NCBI RefSeq assembly: GCF_011759385.1
Contig: NZ_JAARLY010000006.1
Location: 1 to 64,000 of the forward strand
Length of the DNA: 64,000 nucleotides
Origin: Oleiagrimonas sp. C23AA
Lineage (GTDB): Bacteria > Pseudomonadota > Gammaproteobacteria > Xanthomonadales > Rhodanobacteraceae
Direction: 5' to 3'
Made by a program: the position numbers and the translations under genes. Shown here in pieces: positions 43,714 through 54,839 of this stretch. The notes under the pieces were generated by a model. It was not told the origin of the DNA, searched no databases, and worked only from the letters and a program-made list of their open reading frames with translations. Positions within the stretch are counted from its first letter, which is position 1, and each line of letters starts with the position of its first letter.

Positions 43714-46650
43714 ATGAACTCATTCAAGCGCAGCCTGCTGGCTACCGCCATCGCCACCGCCTGCTTTGGCATGTATTCGGTTTCGGCCGTGGCCGCGGGC
43801 GCTCATGGCCAGGACACCGCCACGCAGTCCACCAGCCAGGATCAGGCCGGTAACAAGACCGATGCGGCCAAGAAGAAGACCCGTCGCAATGACCAGGCGC
43901 AGAAGCTGCAGGCGGTGGAAGTCAGCGGCTACGTCAGCAGCCTGGAAAACGCCATCAACATCAAGCGCAACGCCTCGACGATCGTCGAGGCGGTGTCGGC
44001 CGAGCAGATCGGCAAGCTGCCGGGCGTGTCCATTGCCGACACCCTGGGCCGCCTGCCGGGTCTGGCGGTGCAGACCGTGTCTGGTCGCCCGCAGGTGCTG
44101 ACCATCCACGGCCTGGGGCCGGACTTCTCCACCGCGCTGGTCAATGGCGGCCAGCAGGTGTCCACCTCCAACAACCGTGACGTGCAGTTTGATCAGTATC
44201 CGTCCAGCTGGTTCGACAACGTCGAAGTGCACCTGAGCCCCGAGGCCAGCCTGGTCGGCCAGGGCCTGGCCGGTACGGTGGATATGCACACCATCCGTCC
44301 GCTGGAGAAGGACAAGCCCGAAGCGGCCATCAATGCACACTACATCTGGGACGGCATGAGCCAGCTGGCCGATGGTCCGGGTGTGGGTGACAAGGGCTAC
44401 CACGTCAATGGCATCTGGGTGAATCAGTTCGCCGACCACACCTTCGGCGTCACCGTGGGCGTGGACTTCGAGTCCAATCCGTCGCAGATCCAGCACCAGG
44501 CGCCTTGGGGCTATGCCTCCACCAGCGACGGTGGCATGGTCATCGGTGGCTCCAAGAACTACGGCATCTCCGACCAGATGAACCGCAACGGCTTCCTGAC
44601 CACGCTGCAGTGGAAGCCCAACGACTTCTTCACCTCGACGCTGGACCTGACCTACGACAAGTTCAAGGAAACCCAGCAGGCCAAGGGCATGGAACTGCCG
44701 CTGGGATATGGCCCGGATGGCACCAGCTACCTGACCTCCAACCAGGTCGACGCGGACGGCTTTGTTGAAAGCGGCACCTACGACCACGTCAAGGCGGTGG
44801 TGCGCAACGACTACAACAAGACCAACGCCAAGGTCTGGAACATCAACTGGGAAAATGATTTCCACTTCAACGAGAACTGGTCGGGCAACCTGACCGCCAG
44901 CTATTCGCGCGCCCAGCGCAGCGATCTGCAGCTGGAAAGCTACTCGGGTACCGGTTACGGCACCGGTGCCGATGCCGGTGCCTTCGATACCATCGGTTTC
45001 ACCGAGCGCGGCAACGGCCTGCTTTACGTCAATCCGTCGCTGGATTACAGCAACGCGGTGCTGACCGATCCGCAGGGCTGGGGTGCCGGTGGCACGCCGG
45101 CGGTGGTGCAGGCCGGCTTCATCAATGCGCCGCATACCGATGACTACCTGGCCAACCTGAAGGCCAGCATCAAGCGCGAATTCGTCGATGGCCCCATCTC
45201 CAGTGTCGAGGCCGGTGTGGTGCGCGGCACGCGCAAGAAGACCTACAGCATTGATCAGACCTTCCTGACCCTGGGCGGCGGCTACTTTACCGACGGCAAT
45301 ACGCCGGTACTGACCGCGCCGACCGGTGGCGGCACCTGCGATCCGCTGGCCTGGATGGGCGTGGGCGCGCAACCGTGCTACAACCCGCTGGACCTGATCG
45401 CCAATGGCACCTACACGCAGCTGCCGACCGCGCTGTCCTCGATCGCGGTGCCGCCGAACTGGAAGGTGACCGAGCGCGATGTGACCTCGTACCTGCAGTT
45501 CAACATCGACACCACGCTGGGCAGCGTTGGCCTGCGCGGCAACGTCGGCATCCAGGTGGCGCACACCAACCAGACCTCCGATGGTCAGCGCGTGACCGCC
45601 GGCGACGGCAGCAGCACCGCCGGTGACGCCACCGCCATTCTGGTGCCGGTCAGCGGTGGCACCAAGTACACCCGCTACCTGCCCAGCGCCAACCTGATCT
45701 TCAGCTTCAGCCAGAACGACGACCTGCGCATCGGCGCGGCCCGCGTCATGGCCCGTCCGCGCATGGACCAGATGAGTGCCAGCCTGGGTGTGTCGGGCAA
45801 CATCACGCACCTGACCGAGACCGATCCGAACCTGTCCTACTTCAGCGCGTCGGGTGGCAACGCCGAGCTGCTGCCGACCATGGCCGACAACTACAACGTC
45901 AGCTACGAGCACTATTTCGGCGGCGACAACGGCGGCTATCAATGCAACAACAACGACGCCAAGCAGTCGGCACTTTGCCAGAGCGGTGGCCAGGGTTACT
46001 TCGCGCTGTCGGCTTACTACCTGAAGCTGTCGGACTACATCGATCCGAACGCGGCCTATCTGTATGACTTCAGTGCCTTCGTCAACTCCTACCTGACGCC
46101 GGATCAGCAGGCGCAGCTGGGCACCACCAAGGGCATCGTGTCCGGTCCGGTGAACGACGGCCACGGATACGTCAAGGGCGCCCAGGCCACGGTGAATCTG
46201 CCGCTGGGTGATCTGACCCCGAGCCTGAGCGGCTTCGGTGTGATCCTTACCGGCAACTACACCAAGAGCTCGCTGGTCTACGGTGACAACCCCGATCCGA
46301 TCACGGTGCCGGGCCTGTCCAAGTGGGTCGCCAATGGCACGCTGTACTACCAGAACCATGGCTTCGAGGCACGCGTCAGCGACAGCTACCGCGATGACTT
46401 CCTGGGCCGTGTCTCGGGCATCAGCGCCACGCGTATCGAGCAGACCATCAAGGGTGGCAGCACCTACGATGCGCAGGTCAGCTACACCTTCGACAGCGGT
46501 GCGCTGAAGGGCCTGACCGTCATCGCGCAGGGCTCGAACCTGTCCAACAAGACCTTCCAGACCATCCAGAACAACGACTCGCGCCAGGTGCTGACCTGGG
46601 AGCGTTACGGTCGCCGCTACGACGTCGGCATCTCGTACAAGTTCTGGTAA
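43714..46650 (+). CDS. TonB-dependent receptor of the alpha-glucan locus (MalA-like)
   Basis: A 978-residue outer-membrane transporter; GGGGAGGAGTAACC precedes the ATG. A signal peptide ends at AVAAGA, followed by a Gln/Lys-rich linker, a TonB-box candidate LQAVEVSGYVSSLENAI and the plug (EQIGKLPGVSIADTLGRLPG, PQVLTIHGLGPDFSTALVNG). The barrel ends VGISYKFW: the final residue is Trp after the usual Phe, a rarer outer-membrane signature. Its place among amylases and an MFS transporter points to maltodextrin uptake, as for MalA of Caulobacter; this is inferred. Confidence 0.92.
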   Translation: MNSFKRSLLATAIATACFGMYSVSAVAAGAHGQDTATQSTSQDQAGNKTDAAKKKTRRNDQAQKLQAVEVSGYVSSLENAINIKRNASTIVEAVSAEQIGKLPGVSIADTLGRLPGLAVQTVSGRPQVLTIHGLGPDFSTALVNGGQQVSTSNNRDVQFDQYPSSWFDNVEVHLSPEASLVGQGLAGTVDMHTIRPLEKDKPEAAINAHYIWDGMSQLADGPGVGDKGYHVNGIWVNQFADHTFGVTVGVDFESNPSQIQHQAPWGYASTSDGGMVIGGSKNYGISDQMNRNGFLTTLQWKPNDFFTSTLDLTYDKFKETQQAKGMELPLGYGPDGTSYLTSNQVDADGFVESGTYDHVKAVVRNDYNKTNAKVWNINWENDFHFNENWSGNLTASYSRAQRSDLQLESYSGTGYGTGADAGAFDTIGFTERGNGLLYVNPSLDYSNAVLTDPQGWGAGGTPAVVQAGFINAPHTDDYLANLKASIKREFVDGPISSVEAGVVRGTRKKTYSIDQTFLTLGGGYFTDGNTPVLTAPTGGGTCDPLAWMGVGAQPCYNPLDLIANGTYTQLPTALSSIAVPPNWKVTERDVTSYLQFNIDTTLGSVGLRGNVGIQVAHTNQTSDGQRVTAGDGSSTAGDATAILVPVSGGTKYTRYLPSANLIFSFSQNDDLRIGAARVMARPRMDQMSASLGVSGNITHLTETDPNLSYFSASGGNAELLPTMADNYNVSYEHYFGGDNGGYQCNNNDAKQSALCQSGGQGYFALSAYYLKLSDYIDPNAAYLYDFSAFVNSYLTPDQQAQLGTTKGIVSGPVNDGHGYVKGAQATVNLPLGDLTPSLSGFGVILTGNYTKSSLVYGDNPDPITVPGLSKWVANGTLYYQNHGFEARVSDSYRDDFLGRVSGISATRIEQTIKGGSTYDAQVSYTFDSGALKGLTVIAQGSNLSNKTFQTIQNNDSRQVLTWERYGRRYDVGISYKFW

Positions 46651-46685
46651 GAGACTGGCAGGCCCTGTCTGCATGATCTCCCCTC

Positions 46686-46725
46686 CGGGCCCCGTTGCGT
46701 GTTACCAGCGGGGCCCGTTTTTTTC
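46686..46725 (+). terminator. Rho-independent terminator after the TonB receptor
   Basis: CGGGCCCCG (46686-46694) pairs with CGGGGCCCG (46709-46717) around a 14-base loop, followed by eight T residues (46718-46725). It is the clearest intrinsic terminator in the window and separates the receptor from the halogenase-like gene. Confidence 0.9.
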
Positions 46726-46781
46726 CTGCATCGCTGATGCATGATGGAGTAGATCATGAAGGCGTTGATGGGGAGGGGCAG

Positions 46782-48281
46782 ATGAGCGATTCGCGGGTGC
46801 GGCGTGTAGTGATCGTCGGTGGTGGCACGGCCGGCTGGATGAGTGCCGCCTTGCTGGCACGCGCCCTGGGCGACCAGGTGCGCATCGAGCTGGTCGAGTC
46901 CGATGCCATTGCCAGCGTGGGTGTGGGCGAGGCCACCATTCCGCAGATTCAGCACGTCAACGCGTTTCTGGGACTCAACGAGCACGACATGCTTCGCGCC
47001 GTGCGCGGCACCTACAAGCTGGCCATCCAGTTCAATGGCTGGGGCGCGGCCGGCGACAGTTACCTGCACGCCTTTGGCGACATTGGCCTGCCACTGGGCC
47101 TGATTCCGTTCCAGCACTACTGGCTGCGTTCGCGCCAGCAGGCCCATGCGCCGGATCTGTGGGCCTATTCGCTCAACGCGCAGGCCTGCCAAAAGGACCG
47201 GTTTGCACCGGTGGCGCAGATCTCGGGCAGCCCGTTGACCGGCACACGCCATGCCTACCACCTGGACGCGGGGCTGTACGCGCGTTACCTGCGCACGCAC
47301 TGTCCGGAGGGCGTGGTGCGCCGTACCGAGGGCCGCGTGGTCGATGTGGCGTTGCGCGAGGATGGTTTCATCGATGCCGTGCTACTGGACGACGGTACGC
47401 GCATCGAAGGTGATCTTTTTATCGACTGCTCCGGCTTTCGCGGCCTGCTGATCGAGCAGGCGCTGGGCGCCGGTTACGAAAGCTGGCAGCACTGGTTGCC
47501 GTGCGATCGCGCCGTGGTCGTACCCAGCGAGCGCAGCACGGTGATGCGCCCCTACACCCAGGCCAGCGCGCGCGCTGCCGGCTGGCAGTGGCGCATTCCC
47601 TTGCAGCACCGCACCGGCAACGGCCATGTGTATTGCAGCCGGCACATGAGCGATGACGAGGCGGCGGCGGTATTGCTCGAGTACGTCGAAGGCCAGGCGC
47701 TGGATGACCCGCGCTTGCTCCGTTTCCACACCGGCATGCGGCGGCGCTTCTGGGTTGGCAATTGTGTGGCGCTGGGGCTTTCCAGTGGTTTCATGGAGCC
47801 GCTGGAGTCGACCGGCATCCACCTGATCCAGTCGGGCATCAGCCGGCTGCTGGCGATGTTCCCCGATCGTCACTGTGATGCCGCACTGCGCGATGCCTAC
47901 AACCGGCAGACGCGTTTCGAGTACGAGCGCATCCGCGATTTCCTCATCCTGCACTATCGCGCCAATCGCCGGGACGAGCCGTTCTGGCGCCAGTGCACGC
48001 GCATCGAGCTGCCCGACAGCCTGCGTCACAAACTGGACGTGTTCGCGCGCAGCGGGCAGATTTTCCGCGAGGGTGAGGAGTTGTTCACCGAGGTCGGTTG
48101 GCTGCAGGTGCTGGTCGGCCAGGGCCAGTTGCCGGTGCGCTATCACCCGCTGGCCGACAGCCTGGATGCGGCCAAACTGGATGAGTTTCTGAGCCACATC
48201 CGCACCCTGGTGGGTCGCGGTGTGGCGCAGATGCCGACGCATGCCGATTACCTGGCCCGTCACTGCGGGGCGGCAGCGTGA
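46782..48281 (+). CDS. Flavin-dependent (tryptophan) halogenase-like protein 3
   Basis: A 499-residue halogenase-family protein from ATG 46782 (GGGAGGGGCAG upstream). It has the FAD motif VVIVGGGTAGWMSAALL, VGEATIPQIQHVNAFLG, catalytic Lys79 in GTYKLAIQFNGWG, AGWQWRIPLQHRTGNG and SSGFMEPLESTGIHLIQSG. It is clearly closer to copy 1 (29021) than to copy 2. A terminator separates it from the receptor, so it may have its own promoter or depend on read-through. Its function in glucan use is unknown; indole bromination is reported for some relatives. Confidence 0.88.
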   Translation: MSDSRVRRVVIVGGGTAGWMSAALLARALGDQVRIELVESDAIASVGVGEATIPQIQHVNAFLGLNEHDMLRAVRGTYKLAIQFNGWGAAGDSYLHAFGDIGLPLGLIPFQHYWLRSRQQAHAPDLWAYSLNAQACQKDRFAPVAQISGSPLTGTRHAYHLDAGLYARYLRTHCPEGVVRRTEGRVVDVALREDGFIDAVLLDDGTRIEGDLFIDCSGFRGLLIEQALGAGYESWQHWLPCDRAVVVPSERSTVMRPYTQASARAAGWQWRIPLQHRTGNGHVYCSRHMSDDEAAAVLLEYVEGQALDDPRLLRFHTGMRRRFWVGNCVALGLSSGFMEPLESTGIHLIQSGISRLLAMFPDRHCDAALRDAYNRQTRFEYERIRDFLILHYRANRRDEPFWRQCTRIELPDSLRHKLDVFARSGQIFREGEELFTEVGWLQVLVGQGQLPVRYHPLADSLDAAKLDEFLSHIRTLVGRGVAQMPTHADYLARHCGAAA

Positions 48282-48334
48282 TCGGCACATGCCATTCGCT
48301 GCGCTGCGTCATGTCAAAGCGTGCCGCCGTTCCG

Positions 48335-48349
48335 ATGAATACGTATGCA
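48335..48349 (+). promoter_or_regulatory. Operator-like 15-mer upstream of the secreted alpha-amylase
   Basis: ATGAATACGTATGCA, in the direction of the amylase gene and 92 bp before its start. Third of four identical sites. Confidence 0.7.
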
Positions 48350-48441
48350 GCCGGCGCCCCGGGCGCCGTGCTGCCGCCTACCATGAAGCGATGGCCGCCG
48401 CCGATGCCGGCGCAGCCATGGCACGACGTATGGAGAACATC

Positions 48442-50025
48442 ATGAGTCGTTCAATACGCGCCCTGAGTCTGGCGCTGGGTGCTGCCCTGCTGGCTTGCTC
48501 GGCTGCCAGCGCCACGGTGCCGTCTGCACACGCGACCGCGGCGGCGGCCACGCACCACACCGGCAAGGTCGCCCCGTCCGGTGTGTACTACGAGATTTTC
48601 GTGCGCAGCTGGTACGACACCAACGGCGATGGCATTGGCGATCTCAATGGCGTGACCGCCAAGCTCGATTACCTGAAGTCGCTGGGCATCAATGCCATCT
48701 GGCTGATGCCGATCAATCCCTCGCCCAGCTACCACGGCTACGACATCACCAACTACGAGGCCATCAACCCGCAGTACGGCAGCATGGCCGATTTCGAGCA
48801 CCTGGTGGCCGCCGCGCACCAGCGCGGTATCAAAATCATCATGGACCTGGTGGTCAACCACACCAGCAGCGATCACCCCTGGTTCAAGCAGGCACAGAAC
48901 CCCGCCAGCCCGTATCGTCACTGGTACACATGGGCTGGCCCCAAGACCCATCTCAAGGCCATCAGTGCCACTGGTGGGCCGCTCTGGCACAAGGGCAAGG
49001 ATGGCCATTATCTTGGCGTTTTTACTGCCGAGATGCCTGACCTCAACTATGACAATCCGGCGGTGCGCAAGGCCATCATCGGGGTCGGCAAGTTCTGGAT
49101 GAAAAAGGGCGTGGACGGGTTCCGTCTGGATGCAGCCCGACATATCTATGACGATCACGCCGGCGATCAGGACAAGCCCGGACCGCTGGCCAAGAACGTG
49201 GCCTGGTGGAAGCAGTTTGCCCACGGTATCGATACCCACGGGCGCCACGCCTATCTGGTCGGCGAGGTATCCGGCGAGCGTTACCAGCAGCTGGCACCGT
49301 ATCTCGCTTCGCTGGATGCAGTGTTCAACTTTCCGCTGGCCGAACGTTTGATCAAGGCTGCCGACAGCGGGACGCGCGGCGACCTGGCCAGCTGGCTGCC
49401 GGCGCAGGCGGCAGCTTACCGCCGGGCCGCCGGCGCCCGCCGCGCCGATGCCATCTTCCTGTCCAACCATGACCAGAACCGGGTAATGGATCAGCTGGGC
49501 GACAACATGGCCAAGATGCGTCTGGCCGCTTCGTTGCTGCTGACGTTGCCCGGCGATGCCTACGTCTATTACGGCGAGGAACTGGGCATGCATGGCAGCA
49601 AGCCCGATCCGTCGATCCGCGAACCGATGCGCTGGGACCGCAGCTTGAATGGTCATGGCCAGACGCACTGGGAGAAGGCCGCTTCCAACACCAGCCCGGA
49701 TATTTCCGTGCAGGCCGAAAAGGGTCGCTCGGACTCGCTGCTGACGCTGTATCAGCAGCTGGCCACATGGCGCCAGCAGATCAGCGCATTGCGCGATGGC
49801 GCCCTGGCTTCGGTGCCGGCAGCCGATGCGCACCTCTGGGCCTACACGCTCGGCGATGCACACTCGCATGTGCTGGTGGTGCATAACCTGTCCGGTCAGC
49901 CGCGCAGCTACCCGCTGCCGCCCAGCGTGAAGGTGCACGCCCTGCTGCACAGCACCGATCCGGCTGCACTGCTGGCCGCCCGCACCCTGCAATTGCCGCC
50001 GTACACCACGGTCATCCTCGAATGA
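48442..50025 (+). CDS. Secreted GH13 alpha-amylase
   Basis: A 527-residue enzyme from ATG 48442 (GGAGAAC upstream; ATG 48430 is an alternative). The N-terminus (RALSLALGAALLACSAASA) is a signal peptide with a possible lipobox, LLAC, so it may be a lipoprotein facing the periplasm or surface. Family motifs: YEIFVRSWYDTNGDGIGDLN, MDLVVNHTSSDHPWF, DGFRLDAARHIYDD (nucleophile), YLVGEVSGE (acid/base) and FLSNHDQNRVMDQL. It would cleave alpha-1,4-glucans into maltooligosaccharides. The GH31 gene follows with a 4-bp overlap. Confidence 0.92.
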   Translation: MSRSIRALSLALGAALLACSAASATVPSAHATAAAATHHTGKVAPSGVYYEIFVRSWYDTNGDGIGDLNGVTAKLDYLKSLGINAIWLMPINPSPSYHGYDITNYEAINPQYGSMADFEHLVAAAHQRGIKIIMDLVVNHTSSDHPWFKQAQNPASPYRHWYTWAGPKTHLKAISATGGPLWHKGKDGHYLGVFTAEMPDLNYDNPAVRKAIIGVGKFWMKKGVDGFRLDAARHIYDDHAGDQDKPGPLAKNVAWWKQFAHGIDTHGRHAYLVGEVSGERYQQLAPYLASLDAVFNFPLAERLIKAADSGTRGDLASWLPAQAAAYRRAAGARRADAIFLSNHDQNRVMDQLGDNMAKMRLAASLLLTLPGDAYVYYGEELGMHGSKPDPSIREPMRWDRSLNGHGQTHWEKAASNTSPDISVQAEKGRSDSLLTLYQQLATWRQQISALRDGALASVPAADAHLWAYTLGDAHSHVLVVHNLSGQPRSYPLPPSVKVHALLHSTDPAALLAARTLQLPPYTTVILE

Positions 50026-52481
50026 ACGGCGCGACGACGCGCCCCAACCCGCGAGTGGTTTCCATGATTTTCAAGCATCACACACGCACTGCGCTGGCTG
50101 CTGCCCTGTTCGGGCTGGGCTTGTGCGCTCTGCCCTCGACACCGGTTCATGCCGCCGGCTCGGCCGTCCAGGCCGCACCGCAGGTGCAGATCACCAACGA
50201 TGGTGTCGATGTACACCTGGGCAAGGATCTGATCGCCCTGCGCCTGGTGCGCGACAACGTGCTGAACGTACATGTCGAGCCCAATGGCAAGACCAGCGCC
50301 CCGGCACTGGTGATGGCGCCCGATGCGCCGCATCGTGCCCAAGGCAAGCTCAGCGTGAAGCGCGAAGGCGGCGTCATCGTGATGTCCAGCGACGCCCTGC
50401 ACGTGCAGCTGGACCCGGCCACCCTGGCCCTGACGGTCAGCGATGGCGCCCATCCCAAGCGCCTGCTGAGCCAGACCAGCCTGCGGGCGCTGAGCACCGG
50501 CCAGCTTTCGCTCCATTACGCCAAGGATGCACCGATGTACGGCATCCGTGGCTATGCGGCGGTGGGCTCGTCGCTCTACGACACCCCCGACTGCGCGTAT
50601 GCCGACCACGACCCGAGCGGCCTGCTGCGCGAAGGCCGCCAGGTGGCCAAGGCCTGTCCGCAGGGCGCCGCTGGCGGCCCGTTTGCCTGGAGCACCGGCG
50701 GTTTTGGCGTGCTGGTGGACACCAAGACGGCCACCTTCGATATCGCCGACGGCACGGTCAGTGTCAGCCATACCTCGCGTCCGGACCTCAGCTATTACCT
50801 GATCGCCGGACGTCCGCACGCCATCTTCGACGCCGTGGCCGACCTTACTGGTCACGCGCCGCTGTTCCCGAAGTGGGCGATGGGCTTCACCAACAGCCAG
50901 TGGGGCATCGATCAGAAGGAACTGCTGGACATCGTCCATACCTATCGCCGCAAGCACATTCCGATCGACAACTTCACGCTGGATTTTGACTGGAAGGCAT
51001 GGGGCCAGGATCACTATGGCGAATTCCGCTGGAACCCTAAGAAATTCCCCGATGGCCCCTCCGGCAAGCTGGCACGCCAGCTGCGCCAACAGGGCATGCA
51101 CCTGACCGGCATCATGAAGCCGCGTATCCATGTCGACACCGTGGAAGGCCGTTACGCCACCGAGCATCACCTGTGGGTGCCGGGCGAGAAGGTCAGCGAC
51201 GACTACTTCTCGCACAAGCCGGTGAAGGATGTGGACTTCGACACCGCCGCGGCGCGCCACTGGTTTGGCCAGCTGGCGGTGACCTACGGCTTTGACAAGG
51301 GCATGGTCGGCTGGTGGAACGACGAAGCCGACGAGATAGACGACAACACGCAGTTCTTGAACATGCAGCGCTCGCTGTATGACGCGCAGCGCAAGCACAC
51401 CGATGTGCGTGTGTGGTCGATCAACCGCAACTTCTGGCTGGGCTCGCAGCGTTACGCGTATGGCGTGTGGTCGGGTGACATCAAGACCGGCTTCAAGGCC
51501 ATGGCCCGCCAGCGCCTGCGCATGCTCAATGCGATCAGTTCCGGGGCCATGCAGTGGGGTATGGACGGTGGTGGCTTCCAGGGCCATCCATCCGATCAGA
51601 ACTACGCCCGCTGGATCGAGTTTGGCGCCTTCACGCCGATCTTCCGTGTGCATGGCACACAGAACGAGAAGCGCCAGCCGTGGCGCTACGGCCCGGTGGC
51701 CGAAAAGGCCGCCACCGCCGCCATTCGCCTGCGTTACAAGCTGCTGCCCTACATCTACAGCTACGCGTGGAACGATCACGCCCACGGCGTGGGTCTGGTG
51801 CGTCCGTTGACCTTTGCCTGGCCGCACGATCCGAAGGTGCGCAACGACGTCAACGCGTGGATGTTCGGTGACTGGATGCTGGTGTCGCCGGTGGTGCAAA
51901 AGGATCAGACGCACAAGTCGATCTACCTGCCGGCCGGCACCTGGACCGACTATTTCAACGGCAAGGTGTACCAGGGTGGTCAGACCATCACGGTGGCCAC
52001 CGATGCCAAGACCTGGCGCGATATTCCGCTGTTCGTGCGCGAGGGCGCCATCATCCCCACCCAGCCGGTGATGGACTATGTTGGCCAGCACCCCGTGCCG
52101 ACGCTGAGCGTGGACATGTTCCCGGCCCGCAAGGCCTCGCATTTCAACTATTACGACGACAACGGCAAAACCTACGCCTACGAGCACGGCGCCTACTTCC
52201 TGCAGGGTCTGGATACCCAGCGAGATGGGCGTCAGGTGCATGTTCGCACCGAGGCGGTTCAGGGCAGCTACGCCCCCGCGCTCAAGCACTACCTGATGAA
52301 GGTGCACGGGCTGGCGGCCCATCAAGTTGGCGCCAAGGCGGGGGCGCTGAAGCAGTTTGACAGCCTGAAGGCGCTCAAGGCCGCAGGCGGCCAGGGTTGG
52401 GCCCGCGGCCACGACCGCTTTGGTCCGGTCACCTACGTCAAGCTCGACGCCGGCCAGGTTCGCACCGTCACACTGAAGTAG
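50022..52481 (+). CDS. Secreted GH31 alpha-glucosidase
   Basis: An 819-residue GH31 enzyme. ATG 50022 overlaps the amylase stop (ATGA), suggesting coupling; ATG 50064 gives a tidier signal peptide (MIFKHHTRTALAAALFGLGL). The catalytic domain has FTLDFDWKAWGQDHYGEFRW, the nucleophile region KGMVGWWNDEADEIDD, the acid/base Asp in YGVWSGDIKTGFKA, and EFGAFTPIFRVHGTQNE. The C-terminal beta domains include PVVQKDQTHKSIYLPAGTWT. It should release glucose from oligosaccharide ends in the periplasm; some relatives act on xylosides or alpha-1,6 links. Confidence 0.92.
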   Translation: MNGATTRPNPRVVSMIFKHHTRTALAAALFGLGLCALPSTPVHAAGSAVQAAPQVQITNDGVDVHLGKDLIALRLVRDNVLNVHVEPNGKTSAPALVMAPDAPHRAQGKLSVKREGGVIVMSSDALHVQLDPATLALTVSDGAHPKRLLSQTSLRALSTGQLSLHYAKDAPMYGIRGYAAVGSSLYDTPDCAYADHDPSGLLREGRQVAKACPQGAAGGPFAWSTGGFGVLVDTKTATFDIADGTVSVSHTSRPDLSYYLIAGRPHAIFDAVADLTGHAPLFPKWAMGFTNSQWGIDQKELLDIVHTYRRKHIPIDNFTLDFDWKAWGQDHYGEFRWNPKKFPDGPSGKLARQLRQQGMHLTGIMKPRIHVDTVEGRYATEHHLWVPGEKVSDDYFSHKPVKDVDFDTAAARHWFGQLAVTYGFDKGMVGWWNDEADEIDDNTQFLNMQRSLYDAQRKHTDVRVWSINRNFWLGSQRYAYGVWSGDIKTGFKAMARQRLRMLNAISSGAMQWGMDGGGFQGHPSDQNYARWIEFGAFTPIFRVHGTQNEKRQPWRYGPVAEKAATAAIRLRYKLLPYIYSYAWNDHAHGVGLVRPLTFAWPHDPKVRNDVNAWMFGDWMLVSPVVQKDQTHKSIYLPAGTWTDYFNGKVYQGGQTITVATDAKTWRDIPLFVREGAIIPTQPVMDYVGQHPVPTLSVDMFPARKASHFNYYDDNGKTYAYEHGAYFLQGLDTQRDGRQVHVRTEAVQGSYAPALKHYLMKVHGLAAHQVGAKAGALKQFDSLKALKAAGGQGWARGHDRFGPVTYVKLDAGQVRTVTLK

Positions 52482-54665
<2,184 letters not shown>

Positions 54666-54682
54666 ACGCATCGTCTGAGCGG

Positions 54683-54721
54683 CACCTGTCACGTCTCGTC
54701 TCGATGGCGACGTGACAGGTG
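54683..54721. terminator. Bidirectional hairpin between convergent genes
   Basis: CACCTGTCACGTC (54683-54695) and GACGTGACAGGTG (54709-54721) make a perfect 13-bp stem with a 13-base loop, 17 bp after the amylase stop and upstream of the convergent GH20 gene's end. No T run is present. Confidence 0.65.
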
Positions 54722-54839
54722 TACGCGCGCGGGAGGCGGCGCCAAACGGTCTTTCTGGACGCAGTGGAGGGGTGCCCAACCCGCTGACTGCGTCGGCACG
54801 CCGGATCCTTCCGGTGTTGTGGGCCGCCGCCGGAAACGC

